Below, piece by piece: positions 17,586 to 26,683 of a DNA stretch of 64,000 nucleotides. Position numbers and translations under genes: made by a program. The notes beneath the pieces are model-generated. The model saw only the letters and a list, made by a program, of their open reading frames with translations, was not told the origin of the DNA and ran no database searches. The stretch lies in assembly GCF_014651695.1 (NCBI RefSeq), contig NZ_BMXJ01000003.1, positions 762,895-826,894 on the forward strand, given 5' to 3'. Position 1 is the stretch's first letter, and every line of letters starts with the position of its first letter. Source of the DNA: Nocardiopsis terrae. GTDB taxonomy: Bacteria; Actinomycetota; Actinomycetes; Streptosporangiales; Streptosporangiaceae.

Positions 17586-18967
17586 GGCATCGGGTTCCGG
17601 GGAATCGGTCCGCACGGCAGCTCCACTCGGATTCGGGTCGGCCCGCCCTCGGGGCTCGTCAGCCCCATTGTGCCGCCCATGACGGCGACCCGGTCCCCGA
17701 GCCCGGTCAGCCCGCTGCCGCGCACGGCGTCCGCTCCGCCCCTGCCGTCGTCGGTGACCTCGACCGACAGGATCGCGCTGGCGCCCTCCGCCCTGGGGTC
17801 GGCGGGGGCGAGATGGGCGCGCACGGTGACGGAGTCGGCGTCGGCGTGCTTGTAGACGTTGGTCAGCGCCTCGGCGACCACGAAGTAGGCGGTGCCCTCC
17901 ACGTGCACGGGCAGGCGGTGCGGGATCGCGGTTTCCACGGTGACGGGGACGGGGCAGTGGTCGGCCAGTTCCTGGAGGGCGTCGTGGAGTCCGCGGTCGG
18001 TGAGTACGCGCGGGTGGATGCCGCGCACCAGTTCGCGGATCTCGTCGATGAGCTCGTCCGCCTTGGCCTGGGCGGCGGCCACCCTGCGGTCGGCAGGCGA
18101 GTCCTCGTCCAGGTCGACGCGGGCCATGCCCAGGTCCATGCTGAGCGCCACGAGCCGCTGCTGGGCGCCGTCGTGCAGGTCGCGTTCGATCCTTCTGCGT
18201 TCGTACTCGAAGGCGTTGACCAGCCGGGCCCGGGACTCGGTGACCTGGTCGAGTTCGGCCCGCAGTTCCTCCTTGGGCGGGCCGACCAGGAGGGCCCGGG
18301 CGATGACCCCGTGGCCGTAGGACATCAGTCCGCAGGCGTAGAGGAGCAGTGCCGCCAGGAGCGGGGAGAGCAGGGTGTAGGGAAGGGCCTCGGCGGGGGT
18401 GGTGAGGGTGATCCAGCCCATGGAGATGGAGATCGCGGGCTCGTTGATCAGCAGGAGGGGGCTGATCGCCAGGAGGGCCGTGGCGCTCGTCAGGGTTGCC
18501 GTCACGAGGAAGGCGAGACCGAAGACGGGGAACAGCACCGTCGCGTAGGCGACCTCGCGCCAGGTGGCGGCCTCGGAGTAGCGGGTGCGGGTCCAGCCCC
18601 ACAGGCCTGCCGGAGGGGGCCGGTGCCCGCTGCCGTTCTCGTCGGGCATCACCAGGTACAGGCGGCGGCGCTCCAGGGCGCCCAGGGGGATGGCGATCAG
18701 CGGGGCGAAGCAGAACGTCATGAGCGCGCCGAACGTGAACCAGAACGCCAGCGGGCCGGTGGAGTCCTGCTCCCCCAGCGTCGCGACGAACACCGCCCAG
18801 GGCGTGTAGACGGGCAGGGCGACCAGGAGCAGGAGACCGCCGACGAACAGGGTGGTCAGGGTGTAGGCCAGGGCCCGCCACGGCCAGGCGGTGAGCAGGT
18901 ACCTCGGGCTCACCAGTGCCTGGAGCAGGGTCCCCGGGCCGCCTCTCCGGCTGTTCAGCTTGGTCAT
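17582..18967 (-). CDS. sensor histidine kinase (NarL class)
   Basis: 461 residues. The N-terminal half has a putative-sensor membrane domain with about five hydrophobic helices (residues 25-215). A HisKA_3 dimerisation domain follows, with the phosphorylated His in ERRRIERDLHDGAQQRL at about residue 255, and a C-terminal ATPase has N-box ALTNVYKHADA and G-box DDGRGGADAV. It phosphorylates the co-encoded NarL-type regulator. The ATG at 18967 starts immediately before a hydrophobic region. The membrane sensor has few extracellular residues, so an envelope stress or lipid signal is plausible. Confidence 0.92.
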   Translation of the reverse strand: MTKLNSRRGGPGTLLQALVSPRYLLTAWPWRALAYTLTTLFVGGLLLLVALPVYTPWAVFVATLGEQDSTGPLAFWFTFGALMTFCFAPLIAIPLGALERRRLYLVMPDENGSGHRPPPAGLWGWTRTRYSEAATWREVAYATVLFPVFGLAFLVTATLTSATALLAISPLLLINEPAISISMGWITLTTPAEALPYTLLSPLLAALLLYACGLMSYGHGVIARALLVGPPKEELRAELDQVTESRARLVNAFEYERRRIERDLHDGAQQRLVALSMDLGMARVDLDEDSPADRRVAAAQAKADELIDEIRELVRGIHPRVLTDRGLHDALQELADHCPVPVTVETAIPHRLPVHVEGTAYFVVAEALTNVYKHADADSVTVRAHLAPADPRAEGASAILSVEVTDDGRGGADAVRGSGLTGLGDRVAVMGGTMGLTSPEGGPTRIRVELPCGPIPRNPMP

Positions 18968-19120
18968 GCCACAACGCTAGGGCGCCGTCCCCGGGCCGGG
19001 ACATCCGCCGGGCCCGTCACTTCACGGTAGGGGTGTCCCTACCGTGCCGCCGTGGCCGGCCCCCGTCCGGGCGGGGCCGGGGCGCGCCCGCCCCAGTTCA
19101 GGGCGATAGGGTCGGACGAC

Positions 19121-20551
19121 GTGAGCGCGAAACCTCTGATCCCCGATGTCCTGGCTGCCCGCTACGCGTCCGCGGAGCTGACCCGGCTGTGGTCCCCCGA
19201 GTACAAGGTGGTCGCCGAACGGCGGCTGTGGCTGGCCGTGCTGCGTGCCCAGGCGCGTCTGGGCGTGGACGTTCCGGCCGGTGTGGTGGAGGACTACGAG
19301 AAGGTCCTCGAACAGGTCGACCTGGCCTCCATCGCCGAACGCGAGCGCATCACCCGGCACGACGTGAAGGCGCGGATCGAGGAGTTCAACGCCCTCGCCG
19401 GGCACGAGCACGTCCACAAGGGCATGACCTCGCGTGACCTGACCGAGAACGTCGAGCAGCTCCAGGTCCGCGACAGCCTGTTGCTGGTGCGCGACCGCGT
19501 GGTGGCGCTGCTGGCCCGGCTCGGGCGGCTGTCCGCCGAGTACGGCGAGACCGTCATGGCGGGCCGCTCGCACAACGTGGCCGCGCAGGCCACGACCCTG
19601 GGCAAGCGGTTCGCGTCGATCGCCGACGAGGTGCTGGTGGCCCACGGCCGCCTGGAGGAGCTGATCGCCCGGTACCCGCTGCGCGGGGTCAAGGGCCCGG
19701 TCGGTACCGCCCAGGACATGCTGGACCTGCTCGGCGGCGACCGCGCGGCGCTGGACGCCCTGGAGAGCGAGGTCGCCGCCCACCTGGGCTTCGAGCACCG
19801 GTTCACCAGTGTGGGCCAGGTGTACCCGCGTTCGCTGGACTTCGAGGTGCTGACGGCACTGGTGCAGTTGGCCGCCGGTCCGTCCTCCCTGGCCAAAACG
19901 ATCCGCCTGATGGCCGGGCACGAGCTGGTCACCGAGGGCTTCGCCGAGGGCCAGGTGGGTTCGTCGGCGATGCCGCACAAGATGAACACGCGTTCGTGCG
20001 AGCGGGTCAACGGTCTGACCGTGATCCTGCGCGGCTACGCGTCGATGACCGGCGAGCTGGCGGGCGACCAGTGGAACGAGGGCGACGTCTCGTGCTCGGT
20101 GGTGCGCCGGGTGGCGCTGCCGGACGCGTTCTTCGCCTTCGACGGTCTGGTCGAGACCATGCTGACGGTGCTGGACGAGTTCGGTGCCTTCCCCGCGGTG
20201 GTCTCCGCGGAGCTGGACCGCTATCTGCCGTTCCTGGCCACCACCAAGATGCTGATGGCCGCGGTGCGCGCCGGCGTGGGCCGGGAGACCGCGCACGAGC
20301 TCATCAAGGAGCACGCGGTGGCCTCCGCCCTGGCCATGCGCCAGGAGGGCGCGGGCAACCAGCTGCTCGACCGGCTCGCCGCCGACGAGCGCTTCCCGTT
20401 GGACCGCGCCGCCCTGGACGCCCTGCTGGCCGACCGGATCACCTTCACCGGCGCCGCTGCCGACCAGGTGGCGGCCGTGGTGTCCCGGATCGAGGGGATC
20501 ACCGCCGCCCGTTCCGAGGCCGCTGCCTACGCGCCGGGCTCGATCCTGTAG
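19121..20551 (+). CDS. purB: adenylosuccinate lyase
   Basis: 476 residues of the fumarase/aspartase superfamily, cleaving adenylosuccinate to AMP and SAICAR to AICAR in purine synthesis. The family signature GSSAMPHKMNTRSCERV (about residue 285) carries the flexible catalytic loop with the active Ser. HKGMTSRDLTEN (about residue 100) and AGRSHNVAAQATTLGKR (about residue 147, catalytic His) also match. GTG 19121 is preceded by TAGGGT eight bases upstream, suggesting a leaderless transcript; longer in-frame starts overlap unrelated sequence. A compound hairpin terminates the gene. Confidence 0.95.
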   Translation: MSAKPLIPDVLAARYASAELTRLWSPEYKVVAERRLWLAVLRAQARLGVDVPAGVVEDYEKVLEQVDLASIAERERITRHDVKARIEEFNALAGHEHVHKGMTSRDLTENVEQLQVRDSLLLVRDRVVALLARLGRLSAEYGETVMAGRSHNVAAQATTLGKRFASIADEVLVAHGRLEELIARYPLRGVKGPVGTAQDMLDLLGGDRAALDALESEVAAHLGFEHRFTSVGQVYPRSLDFEVLTALVQLAAGPSSLAKTIRLMAGHELVTEGFAEGQVGSSAMPHKMNTRSCERVNGLTVILRGYASMTGELAGDQWNEGDVSCSVVRRVALPDAFFAFDGLVETMLTVLDEFGAFPAVVSAELDRYLPFLATTKMLMAAVRAGVGRETAHELIKEHAVASALAMRQEGAGNQLLDRLAADERFPLDRAALDALLADRITFTGAAADQVAAVVSRIEGITAARSEAAAYAPGSIL

Positions 20552-20564
20552 GCCCTCGACCGAC

Positions 20565-20617
20565 AGGGCCCCGGTCCCCCGATGCCGCCGAGAGCGGTTC
20601 GGCGGGGCCGGGGCCCT
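20565..20617 (+). terminator. purB terminator (nested hairpin)
   Basis: An outer 10-bp stem (20565-20574 with 20608-20617) encloses an inner 7-bp stem (20585-20591 with 20599-20605), beginning 14 bases after the purB stop. Confidence 0.7.
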
Positions 20618-20765
20618 CCGTCGTGTGCGGTCCCTCCCCCCGGGAACACCGTTCCTGGACCGCCCTCGGGTATGACGCAGTTCACCCGAGCTAACACTGG
20701 GTTTGAAAGTTAACGCCTATTACGGTTGGAGGCGTCGGAGCGTCCCACGACCCTCGGAGCCCCCC

Positions 20766-21029
20766 ATGATCGACCCGACCTCGTTCGGCACCGCACTGAC
20801 CGCGCTGGCGGTCGTCGCCGCGATGGTCATCGCCTTCGGCCTGGCCGTCCTGTCCGACATGGCCATGCGCCGCCGTGAGGACCGAGCCGCGACTGCCGAC
20901 CCGTCCGCCGAGCCCCGGGGATCGGCGGACCGCGGGGAGGCCAGCGCCGAACAGCCCGGCCGAACCCGCGAACTGGTGGCCAGCGCGCCGACCGGCGACC
21001 CGGCCGCCAACGGCTCCTCCTCCGGCTGA
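20766..21029 (+). CDS. small single-pass membrane protein
   Basis: This 87-residue protein has one transmembrane helix (ALTALAVVAAMVIAFGLAVL, residues 9-28), then a basic MRRREDR stop-transfer and a hydrophilic, Ala/Ser/Gly-rich tail with no recognised domain. The orientation would place the tail in the cytoplasm. ATG 20766 is preceded by CGGAG at about nine bases. A GGGTAT hexamer at 20668-20673 resembles a SigB-type -10 element. Codon use and a sensible start support a real gene; the function is unknown. Confidence 0.6.
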   Translation: MIDPTSFGTALTALAVVAAMVIAFGLAVLSDMAMRRREDRAATADPSAEPRGSADRGEASAEQPGRTRELVASAPTGDPAANGSSSG

Positions 21030-21069
21030 CGGAGACCGCGCCCGGGCGCCCGGGCGCGATCCGCCCTCC

Positions 21070-21474
21070 TCACACGAGGGCCAGCACCAGGTCCCGGCAC
21101 GCCCGCGCGCAGTCACGGCACGCCTGGGCGCAGACCCGGCAGTGCTCGTGGTGTTCCGCGTGCTCCTCGCACTCCGCGGCACACCTCTCGCAGGCCTGGA
21201 CGCACGCCTCCAGGACCGAGGTGACGAAACCGTCCTCCTCGGCGGTCCGGCGTACGAGGACCCCCTGGGTGGCCGCGCAGAGGTCGGCGCAGTCCAGGTC
21301 GGAGCGGGCGCAGGAGATCAGTTCGGCCGCCGTCTCCTCCCGCATGCAGGCGTCCGCGCACACCACGCAGACCTGGGCGCAGAGCCCGCACGCCTCCACC
21401 GCTGCGCGCACCTTCTCCCCCACCCCCTCCGGGTCGTCGGGGTGGGCGTACAGCATCTGTCCGATCACACTCAT
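21070..21474 (-). CDS. four-helix-bundle copper-binding (Csp-like) protein
   Basis: This 134-residue protein has at least sixteen Cys in CxxC and CxxxC patterns: CGLCAQVCVVCADAC, DLDCADLCAAT, CVQACERCAAEC, HCRVCAQACRDCARAC. This is the Cys-lined four-helix-bundle (DUF326/Csp3-like) architecture that stores Cu(I) inside the bundle. It has no Tat or Sec signal, so it is a cytosolic copper store, as for Csp3. ATG 21474 follows AGGAGG at eight bases. No copper exporter or CsoR regulator is adjacent. Confidence 0.88.
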   Translation of the reverse strand: MSVIGQMLYAHPDDPEGVGEKVRAAVEACGLCAQVCVVCADACMREETAAELISCARSDLDCADLCAATQGVLVRRTAEEDGFVTSVLEACVQACERCAAECEEHAEHHEHCRVCAQACRDCARACRDLVLALV

Positions 21475-21588
21475 GGCCGGTGCCTCCTGTCTGGTGTCGT
21501 CCTGTGCCGCTGACCGGTGCGCACGGGCTCCCGGCCCTCGGTGGTCCGCCCGCGGTGCGGGCACGTGGTCGTGACCGGCTCGTACGGT

Positions 21589-23613
21589 TCACACGTGGTC
21601 ACGGGGCACGGTCTCCGTCCACTGCCGGGAGAAGATCCTCTCCCCGGACTCGTAGGCGTCGAGTGTGGCGTGGACCCGGAACTCGTCCTCGCTGCACTCG
21701 AGCGTCGTGTGCGTCTCGGTCCTGGTGTGCCACTCCCCCCTGGAGAAGCACATCGTCCACGCCGAGCGGCCGCGCACCGAGGTGAAGTCGCCTCCCACGG
21801 CGTCGTAGACCTCGTGGGCCTTGCGGGTCACGTCGAGGTCGATGTCGTCGAGGTGCAGGATGCCTCCGTCCTTGACGATCTCCAGGGAGAAACGGTTGTC
21901 CGCCAGGTTCCGGTGGACCGACCAACTGTGTTCGCCCGTGCGTCTGCGGGTGGTCTCGATCGCGGGGGCCGCCTCCGGCTCATCGAAGCCCTCCCACTCG
22001 GAGTGCTCCTCCTCGGGTGCCGGACGCACCGGCAGGACGAGGGCGCTCGCCCCGGGATGGACCGACATCAGCGCGGGCCGCGGCGGAGGCCAGGCCAGCG
22101 GCCAGTAGGAGGTGGACAGTGACAGTCGCACCCGGTGCCCGGGCGGGAAGGCCTGCGCGACACCGTTCATGGTGACCTCCACCCGGTAGGGCTCACCCGG
22201 CACCAGCGTGCGGGGGGCCTCGTGTCCGTCCCGGTGGGTCAGGTTGAGCAGACCGTAGGTCACCCGTGTGGCGCTGCCGTCGGGGGCCACGTCGCACAGC
22301 CGGGCGGCGACCATCGCGACCGGTTCCGCGACGGAGAGTTCGAGGACCACCCGCGTGGTTCCCAGGATCTCCATCCGTTCCCGCAGGGGGTCGGTGTCGA
22401 AGACCAGGGAGCCCCCGTCCTCCTCCCGCTGGTCGTAGGGCAGGTCCGGCGGGGCGCTGTAGGAGGCCCACTTGCCCGCGAACTGCCCCACGGACAGGGG
22501 CGAGCGGATGCTCTTCGCCGCGGTGGTCCCCTTCTCCCCCGGGGAGAGGAGCCGGTTCTCGGACAGCGGCAGGGAGAGGTCCTCGACGCGGTCGGAGGGC
22601 CACCGGGGCTCGTGCACCCAGCGTCCGGGGCGCTTCCGGTAGGAGGTGGAGGGCGGGACGCTCTCCTGCATCCAGACCCAGAGCCCGGTCTCCTTCTCGA
22701 CCCCGTTGTCCTCCCCCTTGGTCCAGCGGTCGAGCCAGCGGACCACTTCCTGGAGGTAGCCGATCGCCGGGCCGGGGTCGCCCATGTGCGGGTACCGGTG
22801 GGACCAGGGGCCCACCAGGCCCTTGACCGGGCTGTCGAGGTGTTCCATCAGCCTGAGCACGGCGTTGGAGTAACCGTCCGCCCAACCGCTGGAGGCCAGG
22901 ACCGGGCACCGGACCCGGGCGTAGTCCTCGCTGACGGAGGCGTGTCGCCAGTAGTCGTCCCTGCGCTGGTGCCGGAGCCACTCGATGATCCAGGGGCGGT
23001 TGGCCTCCAGCCGGTCCAGCCACATGCTCCGCCAGTCCGCGCCGACGGTCTCGGGGTCCGGCGGGCAGGTGCTGTAGGCGAACGTCGTTCCGGCCTCGGC
23101 CAGGTTGTCCGAGAGCAGACAGCCGCCCATGTAGTGGAAGTCGTCGGCGTAACGGTCGTCGGTGAAGGAGGTGATGGCGATGGTGCGCAGGCTCGCGGGT
23201 CGGCGTGCGGCCACCTGCAGGGCGGAGAACCCGCCCCAGGACAGGCCCATCATCGCCGTGTTGCCGTCGCACCAGGGTTGTTCCGCCAGCCAGGCCAGGA
23301 CCTCCTCGGCGTCCTGCTGCTCGCGTTCCAGGTACTCGTCGGTGAGCACGCCCTCGGAGTCACCCGTGCCCCGCAGGTCGACGCGCACGCAGGCGTAGCC
23401 GTGCCCCGCGATGTAGGGGTGGTGCATGGAGTCGCGTACCGCCGTCAGGTCCCGTCTGCGGTAGGGGATGTACTCCAGGACGGCGGGGACCGGGAGGCGG
23501 TCCGCGGAACGGGGCCGCCACAGCCTGCCCGCCAGGCGCACACCGTCCGACATCGGCACCCAGAAGTGCTCCTCGGAACGGATCTCGAACGGCAGTTCGT
23601 CCACCAGATGCAT
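21589..23613 (-). CDS. CocE/NonD family hydrolase (X-Pro dipeptidyl-peptidase-like)
   Basis: This 674-residue protein has an alpha/beta-hydrolase domain with the nucleophile in MMGLSWGGFSALQVA (about residue 120), preceded by VRVDLRGTGDSEG. A His-containing loop near residue 260 reads GPWSHRYPHMGDP. The C-terminal half is the jelly-roll typical of the X-Pro dipeptidyl-peptidase/CocE class. Such enzymes cleave esters or amides, including N-terminal X-Pro dipeptides. The ATG at 23613 is served by GAGGAGG, which overlaps the stop codon of the upstream ATP-grasp gene; the two genes are 11 bp apart and co-transcribed. No signal peptide, so it works in the cytoplasm. Confidence 0.9.
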   Translation of the reverse strand: MHLVDELPFEIRSEEHFWVPMSDGVRLAGRLWRPRSADRLPVPAVLEYIPYRRRDLTAVRDSMHHPYIAGHGYACVRVDLRGTGDSEGVLTDEYLEREQQDAEEVLAWLAEQPWCDGNTAMMGLSWGGFSALQVAARRPASLRTIAITSFTDDRYADDFHYMGGCLLSDNLAEAGTTFAYSTCPPDPETVGADWRSMWLDRLEANRPWIIEWLRHQRRDDYWRHASVSEDYARVRCPVLASSGWADGYSNAVLRLMEHLDSPVKGLVGPWSHRYPHMGDPGPAIGYLQEVVRWLDRWTKGEDNGVEKETGLWVWMQESVPPSTSYRKRPGRWVHEPRWPSDRVEDLSLPLSENRLLSPGEKGTTAAKSIRSPLSVGQFAGKWASYSAPPDLPYDQREEDGGSLVFDTDPLRERMEILGTTRVVLELSVAEPVAMVAARLCDVAPDGSATRVTYGLLNLTHRDGHEAPRTLVPGEPYRVEVTMNGVAQAFPPGHRVRLSLSTSYWPLAWPPPRPALMSVHPGASALVLPVRPAPEEEHSEWEGFDEPEAAPAIETTRRRTGEHSWSVHRNLADNRFSLEIVKDGGILHLDDIDLDVTRKAHEVYDAVGGDFTSVRGRSAWTMCFSRGEWHTRTETHTTLECSEDEFRVHATLDAYESGERIFSRQWTETVPRDHV

Positions 23614-23624
23614 GCGGGCCCTCC

Positions 23625-24938
23625 TCAGCTCCGTGCGGTCTCGTCCTCGGACCGTCTCCGGTCCTCCTCGACCTCGAACCGGAGGCCCTTCACACAGCGT
23701 TCGTACTTGGCCTGCATCTCGAGTTCGTCCGCGCCGCCGATGACGATCTTGGCCAGTTCGTAGCTGTAGCTGTCCTGGGCGAGCATCTCGGAGAGCCGCT
23801 GCCCCTCCCGCGGAACGATCTGGACGCGCACCCCCGGCAGCGACCTCTCCAGGGCCGCCACCTCCTCCGGCGTGGGCACCCGGGTGACCACGCCGTCCCG
23901 GAACCGGCGCTGGAACCACTCCGCCGCCACCGCGAACTCCCCCGCGGCCGTTTCGGGGAGGGCCGGTTCCTCCCCCAGCGCCAGGCGGAGCACACGCTCG
24001 TGGTTGGCCACCCCGTCCACCAGCTCGAAGAGGGGCGTGTGGCTCTGCGAGTGCCGGGGGTTGATCTCCACGATGGCGAGTTCGTCCTCGAGCGGGTCGT
24101 AGAAGAACTCGACGCTGAACGTCGCGTGGTCCAGCCCGTGCTGTTCGATGACCTGTTCGGAGATGTCGGTGATGCGCCGTTGGACCCCCTCGGGCAGTCC
24201 GGAGGGGTACTGGTGGCGCAGGAAGGACGGGTTCCCCGGGAAGTCGACCGAGTCCAGGATGGCGTACACGGTGACGTCGCCCTGGTACACGTATCCCTCG
24301 GCCGCGGTCTGCAACCCGTGCAGCGCGCCCTCGGCCAGACAGTGGCGCCGGCCCGCCTCGGCGACCCCTTCCGGCAGGTCCACCCGTTCCAGGATGCTCT
24401 CGAAGGGCCGCCCGATCCGGTCGACACCACGACGCAGGCGCTCGACCGCGTCATCGAAGTCCCGGTCGTCGCCCACCCGGTAGGCCAGCTCGGAGGAGGT
24501 CGACTTGATGGGTTTGAGCCACAGGGGGTAGTCGAGGCCCGGTTCGAGGTCCTGCCGGGGGTCGGGCGAGTCCAGGTCGACCAGGGAGAAGGCCGGGTGG
24601 GCGTCGGTGACCTGTTGCTGGAGGAGCCTGCTCCAGTACTTGTGCTCGCACCTGACCACCGCTTCCAGGTCCGGCGCGGGCAGCCCGCGTTCGGCGCACA
24701 GGATCGGCACGAGCAGGGTGACGGGGAAGTCACGGAACCCGATGACGGCGTCGACCGTGCCCTCGAAGCCGTCGAGCACGGCTCTGGCCGAGGCGAGGGT
24801 CTCCTCGATGTCGATCTCGCCTCTCTGGAGTTCCTCGACGCTCAGCAACCGGTGGAACCTGCAGTCCCGACCGGTCGGGGTCCTCTCCAGCAGGTCGAGG
24901 TTGCGCTCGTCCAGGCCCATGACGAAAACGTTCCTCAT
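23625..24938 (-). CDS. ATP-grasp domain carboxylate-amine ligase-like protein
   Basis: This 437-residue ATP-grasp protein has an N-terminal Rossmann-like region (residues 1-100, DAVIGFRDFPVTLLVPILCA) and an ATP-binding core (LWLKPIKSTSSELAYRVG, the ATP lysine loop). The Mg/ATP site is EINPRHSQSHTPLFELVDG at about residue 290, with a late extension of about 110 residues. Members join a carboxylate to an amine or thiol through an acylphosphate. Forming an operon with a CocE/X-Pro peptidase-like hydrolase, it could make a small peptide or amide that its partner cleaves. Substrate unknown. Confidence 0.85.
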   Translation of the reverse strand: MRNVFVMGLDERNLDLLERTPTGRDCRFHRLLSVEELQRGEIDIEETLASARAVLDGFEGTVDAVIGFRDFPVTLLVPILCAERGLPAPDLEAVVRCEHKYWSRLLQQQVTDAHPAFSLVDLDSPDPRQDLEPGLDYPLWLKPIKSTSSELAYRVGDDRDFDDAVERLRRGVDRIGRPFESILERVDLPEGVAEAGRRHCLAEGALHGLQTAAEGYVYQGDVTVYAILDSVDFPGNPSFLRHQYPSGLPEGVQRRITDISEQVIEQHGLDHATFSVEFFYDPLEDELAIVEINPRHSQSHTPLFELVDGVANHERVLRLALGEEPALPETAAGEFAVAAEWFQRRFRDGVVTRVPTPEEVAALERSLPGVRVQIVPREGQRLSEMLAQDSYSYELAKIVIGGADELEMQAKYERCVKGLRFEVEEDRRRSEDETARS

Positions 24939-25150
24939 GTCCTACACCGTCCTTCGCACAGGAGTGTGGGTGACAGGGACGGGGGATCTACTCACGCGCC
25001 TACCCAGCGCACTCCTGTCTCATACGTACCGTCTGCGCAGCTTCGGCCGAGGTCGGCGAACAGCTCCGACCTCGGTTTTCCCGCCGGGAACACCGGGTAG
25101 CCGTACTCGCACATCCCCCGCCCCGCGCATCCGACCGAACGGGGGCTTCG

Positions 25151-26391
25151 ATGCTCGGCCCGAAGACGTTCCCGGCCCTGGCCGGGGCCCGCTGGGCGTG
25201 GAAACGGCACCGTCGCGGTTCCACCCGGCCCGGAGCGGCGTCCGCCGACCGGAGGGGCGCCGGGCTCCTCGCCTGGGGCGCGGCGGGGGCCGCCCTCGGC
25301 GCAGGGGCGGCGGCCCTGTCCGCGCGCGGGAAAACCCCGCGCATGAACGGGAAGGTCGTCCTGGTCACCGGTGGTTCACGCGGGCTGGGGCTCCAGCTGG
25401 CCCGCGAGTTCGGGGCCAGGGGCGCCACGGTGGTGATCTGTGCCCGCGGCCGGGAGCACCTGGACCGGGCGGTCGCCGATCTCACCGGGAGGGGCGTGCG
25501 TGCCCACGGGGTGGCCTGCGACGTCACCGACCCGGAGCGGACCACGGCCCTCCTGGCGGAGGTCGACGAACGGTACGGCCGCCTGGACGTGCTCGTCAAC
25601 AACGCCGGGATCATGCGGGTGGGTCCGCAGCAGGCCCGGCCGAGGAGCATTTCGCCCAGGCCGTGGACACCGTGTTCCGGGGGCCGTTCCACCTGTCCCG
25701 CGCCGCCGTGGAGCGGATGCGCGGGCGGGGCGGCGCCATCGTCAACATCACCTCCATCGGCGCCTACCTGTCGGTGCCGCACCTGATGCCGTACTCGGTG
25801 GCCAAACACGCGGAGGCGGCCCTGTCCGAGGGCATGGCGGCCGAGAGCGCCGGTACGGAGGTGCGCGTCACCACGGTGGTGCCCGGTCTGATGCGCACCG
25901 GTTCGCACCGCGGTGCGGTGTTCGACGGCGACCCCGAACGCGAGTACGCGTGGTTCGCCCTGCTGGCCGGGCTGCCGCTGCTCAGCGTGAGCGCCGAACG
26001 CGCCGCCCGCCGCATCGTCGACGCGGTCGTGCGCCACCGGGGCTTCCTCGTCCTGACTCCGGCCGCCCGGCTCGGTCTGGCCGTCCACGGTGTCGCCCCC
26101 GGGCTCGTCCAGGGGACCTCGCGTCTGGTCGGTCGGCTGCTGCCGGACACGCCGTCCGCCCCCGGGGAGCGTTCGGGCTCGGAGGCGGCCCGGAGCCGGA
26201 TGGGACGCGCGGTCGGCGTCGTCGCGGCCCTGAACGAGCGGGCCTTCGACCGCCTCAACCAGGTGTCGCGCACCCGTCAGGCGCGCAGTGCGCGAGCACG
26301 GACTTCCGCGCCGGAGGCGGGGAGGGCGAGCCCGTCCAGGTCGGGGACGGCCAGAACGGGTTCTTCGGCTCCTACGCCGAGGAGTTCCTGA
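25151..26391 (+). pseudogene. SDR family oxidoreductase, frameshifted
   Basis: A short-chain dehydrogenase of about 410 residues is split by one missing base. The first frame, from ATG 25151, carries a short hydrophobic leader, the cofactor motif VTGGSRGLGLQLAREFG and VLVNNAGIMRVGP. The second frame supplies EEHFAQAVDTVFRGPFHLSR, the catalytic INITSIGAY...YSVAK pair (Ser, Tyr, Lys) and the rest to 26391. The frame is lost between 25637 and 25646 in GGCCCGGCCG; adding one base there restores a complete enzyme. It is either a recent inactivating mutation or a sequencing error. The intact product would be an NAD(P)-dependent membrane-anchored SDR. Confidence 0.8.
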
Positions 26392-26683
26392 CCGGACTCC
26401 GCACCCCGGACGAAGCAGACCTCGGGCGTCCGGCCCCGCCCGTCCCGGTGGAAAAGACCACGAAACGGTCTCGGGACGGCCCTGTGGGCCCAACCCGGCA
26501 GCAAGAGTCGGCCAAGACCGCACATCGGTGTTTTCCCTCCGCGCCGTCAAGGGCACCTCTGCCTCTGATGTGTTCTCCGTGGGCCGCGTCCCCCACACCA
26601 GGGGCCACGCGGAGAGCCGTCCGAAAGCGGACACCATTCCGCTTCCGTACGGAGTCCCGTACACCGAGGACGAGGAGGCACAC

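Noticed and set aside
26277..26525. 82-codon minus-strand frame after the SDR
   Set aside because: No ribosome site and no recognisable domain; overlaps the end of the frameshifted gene.
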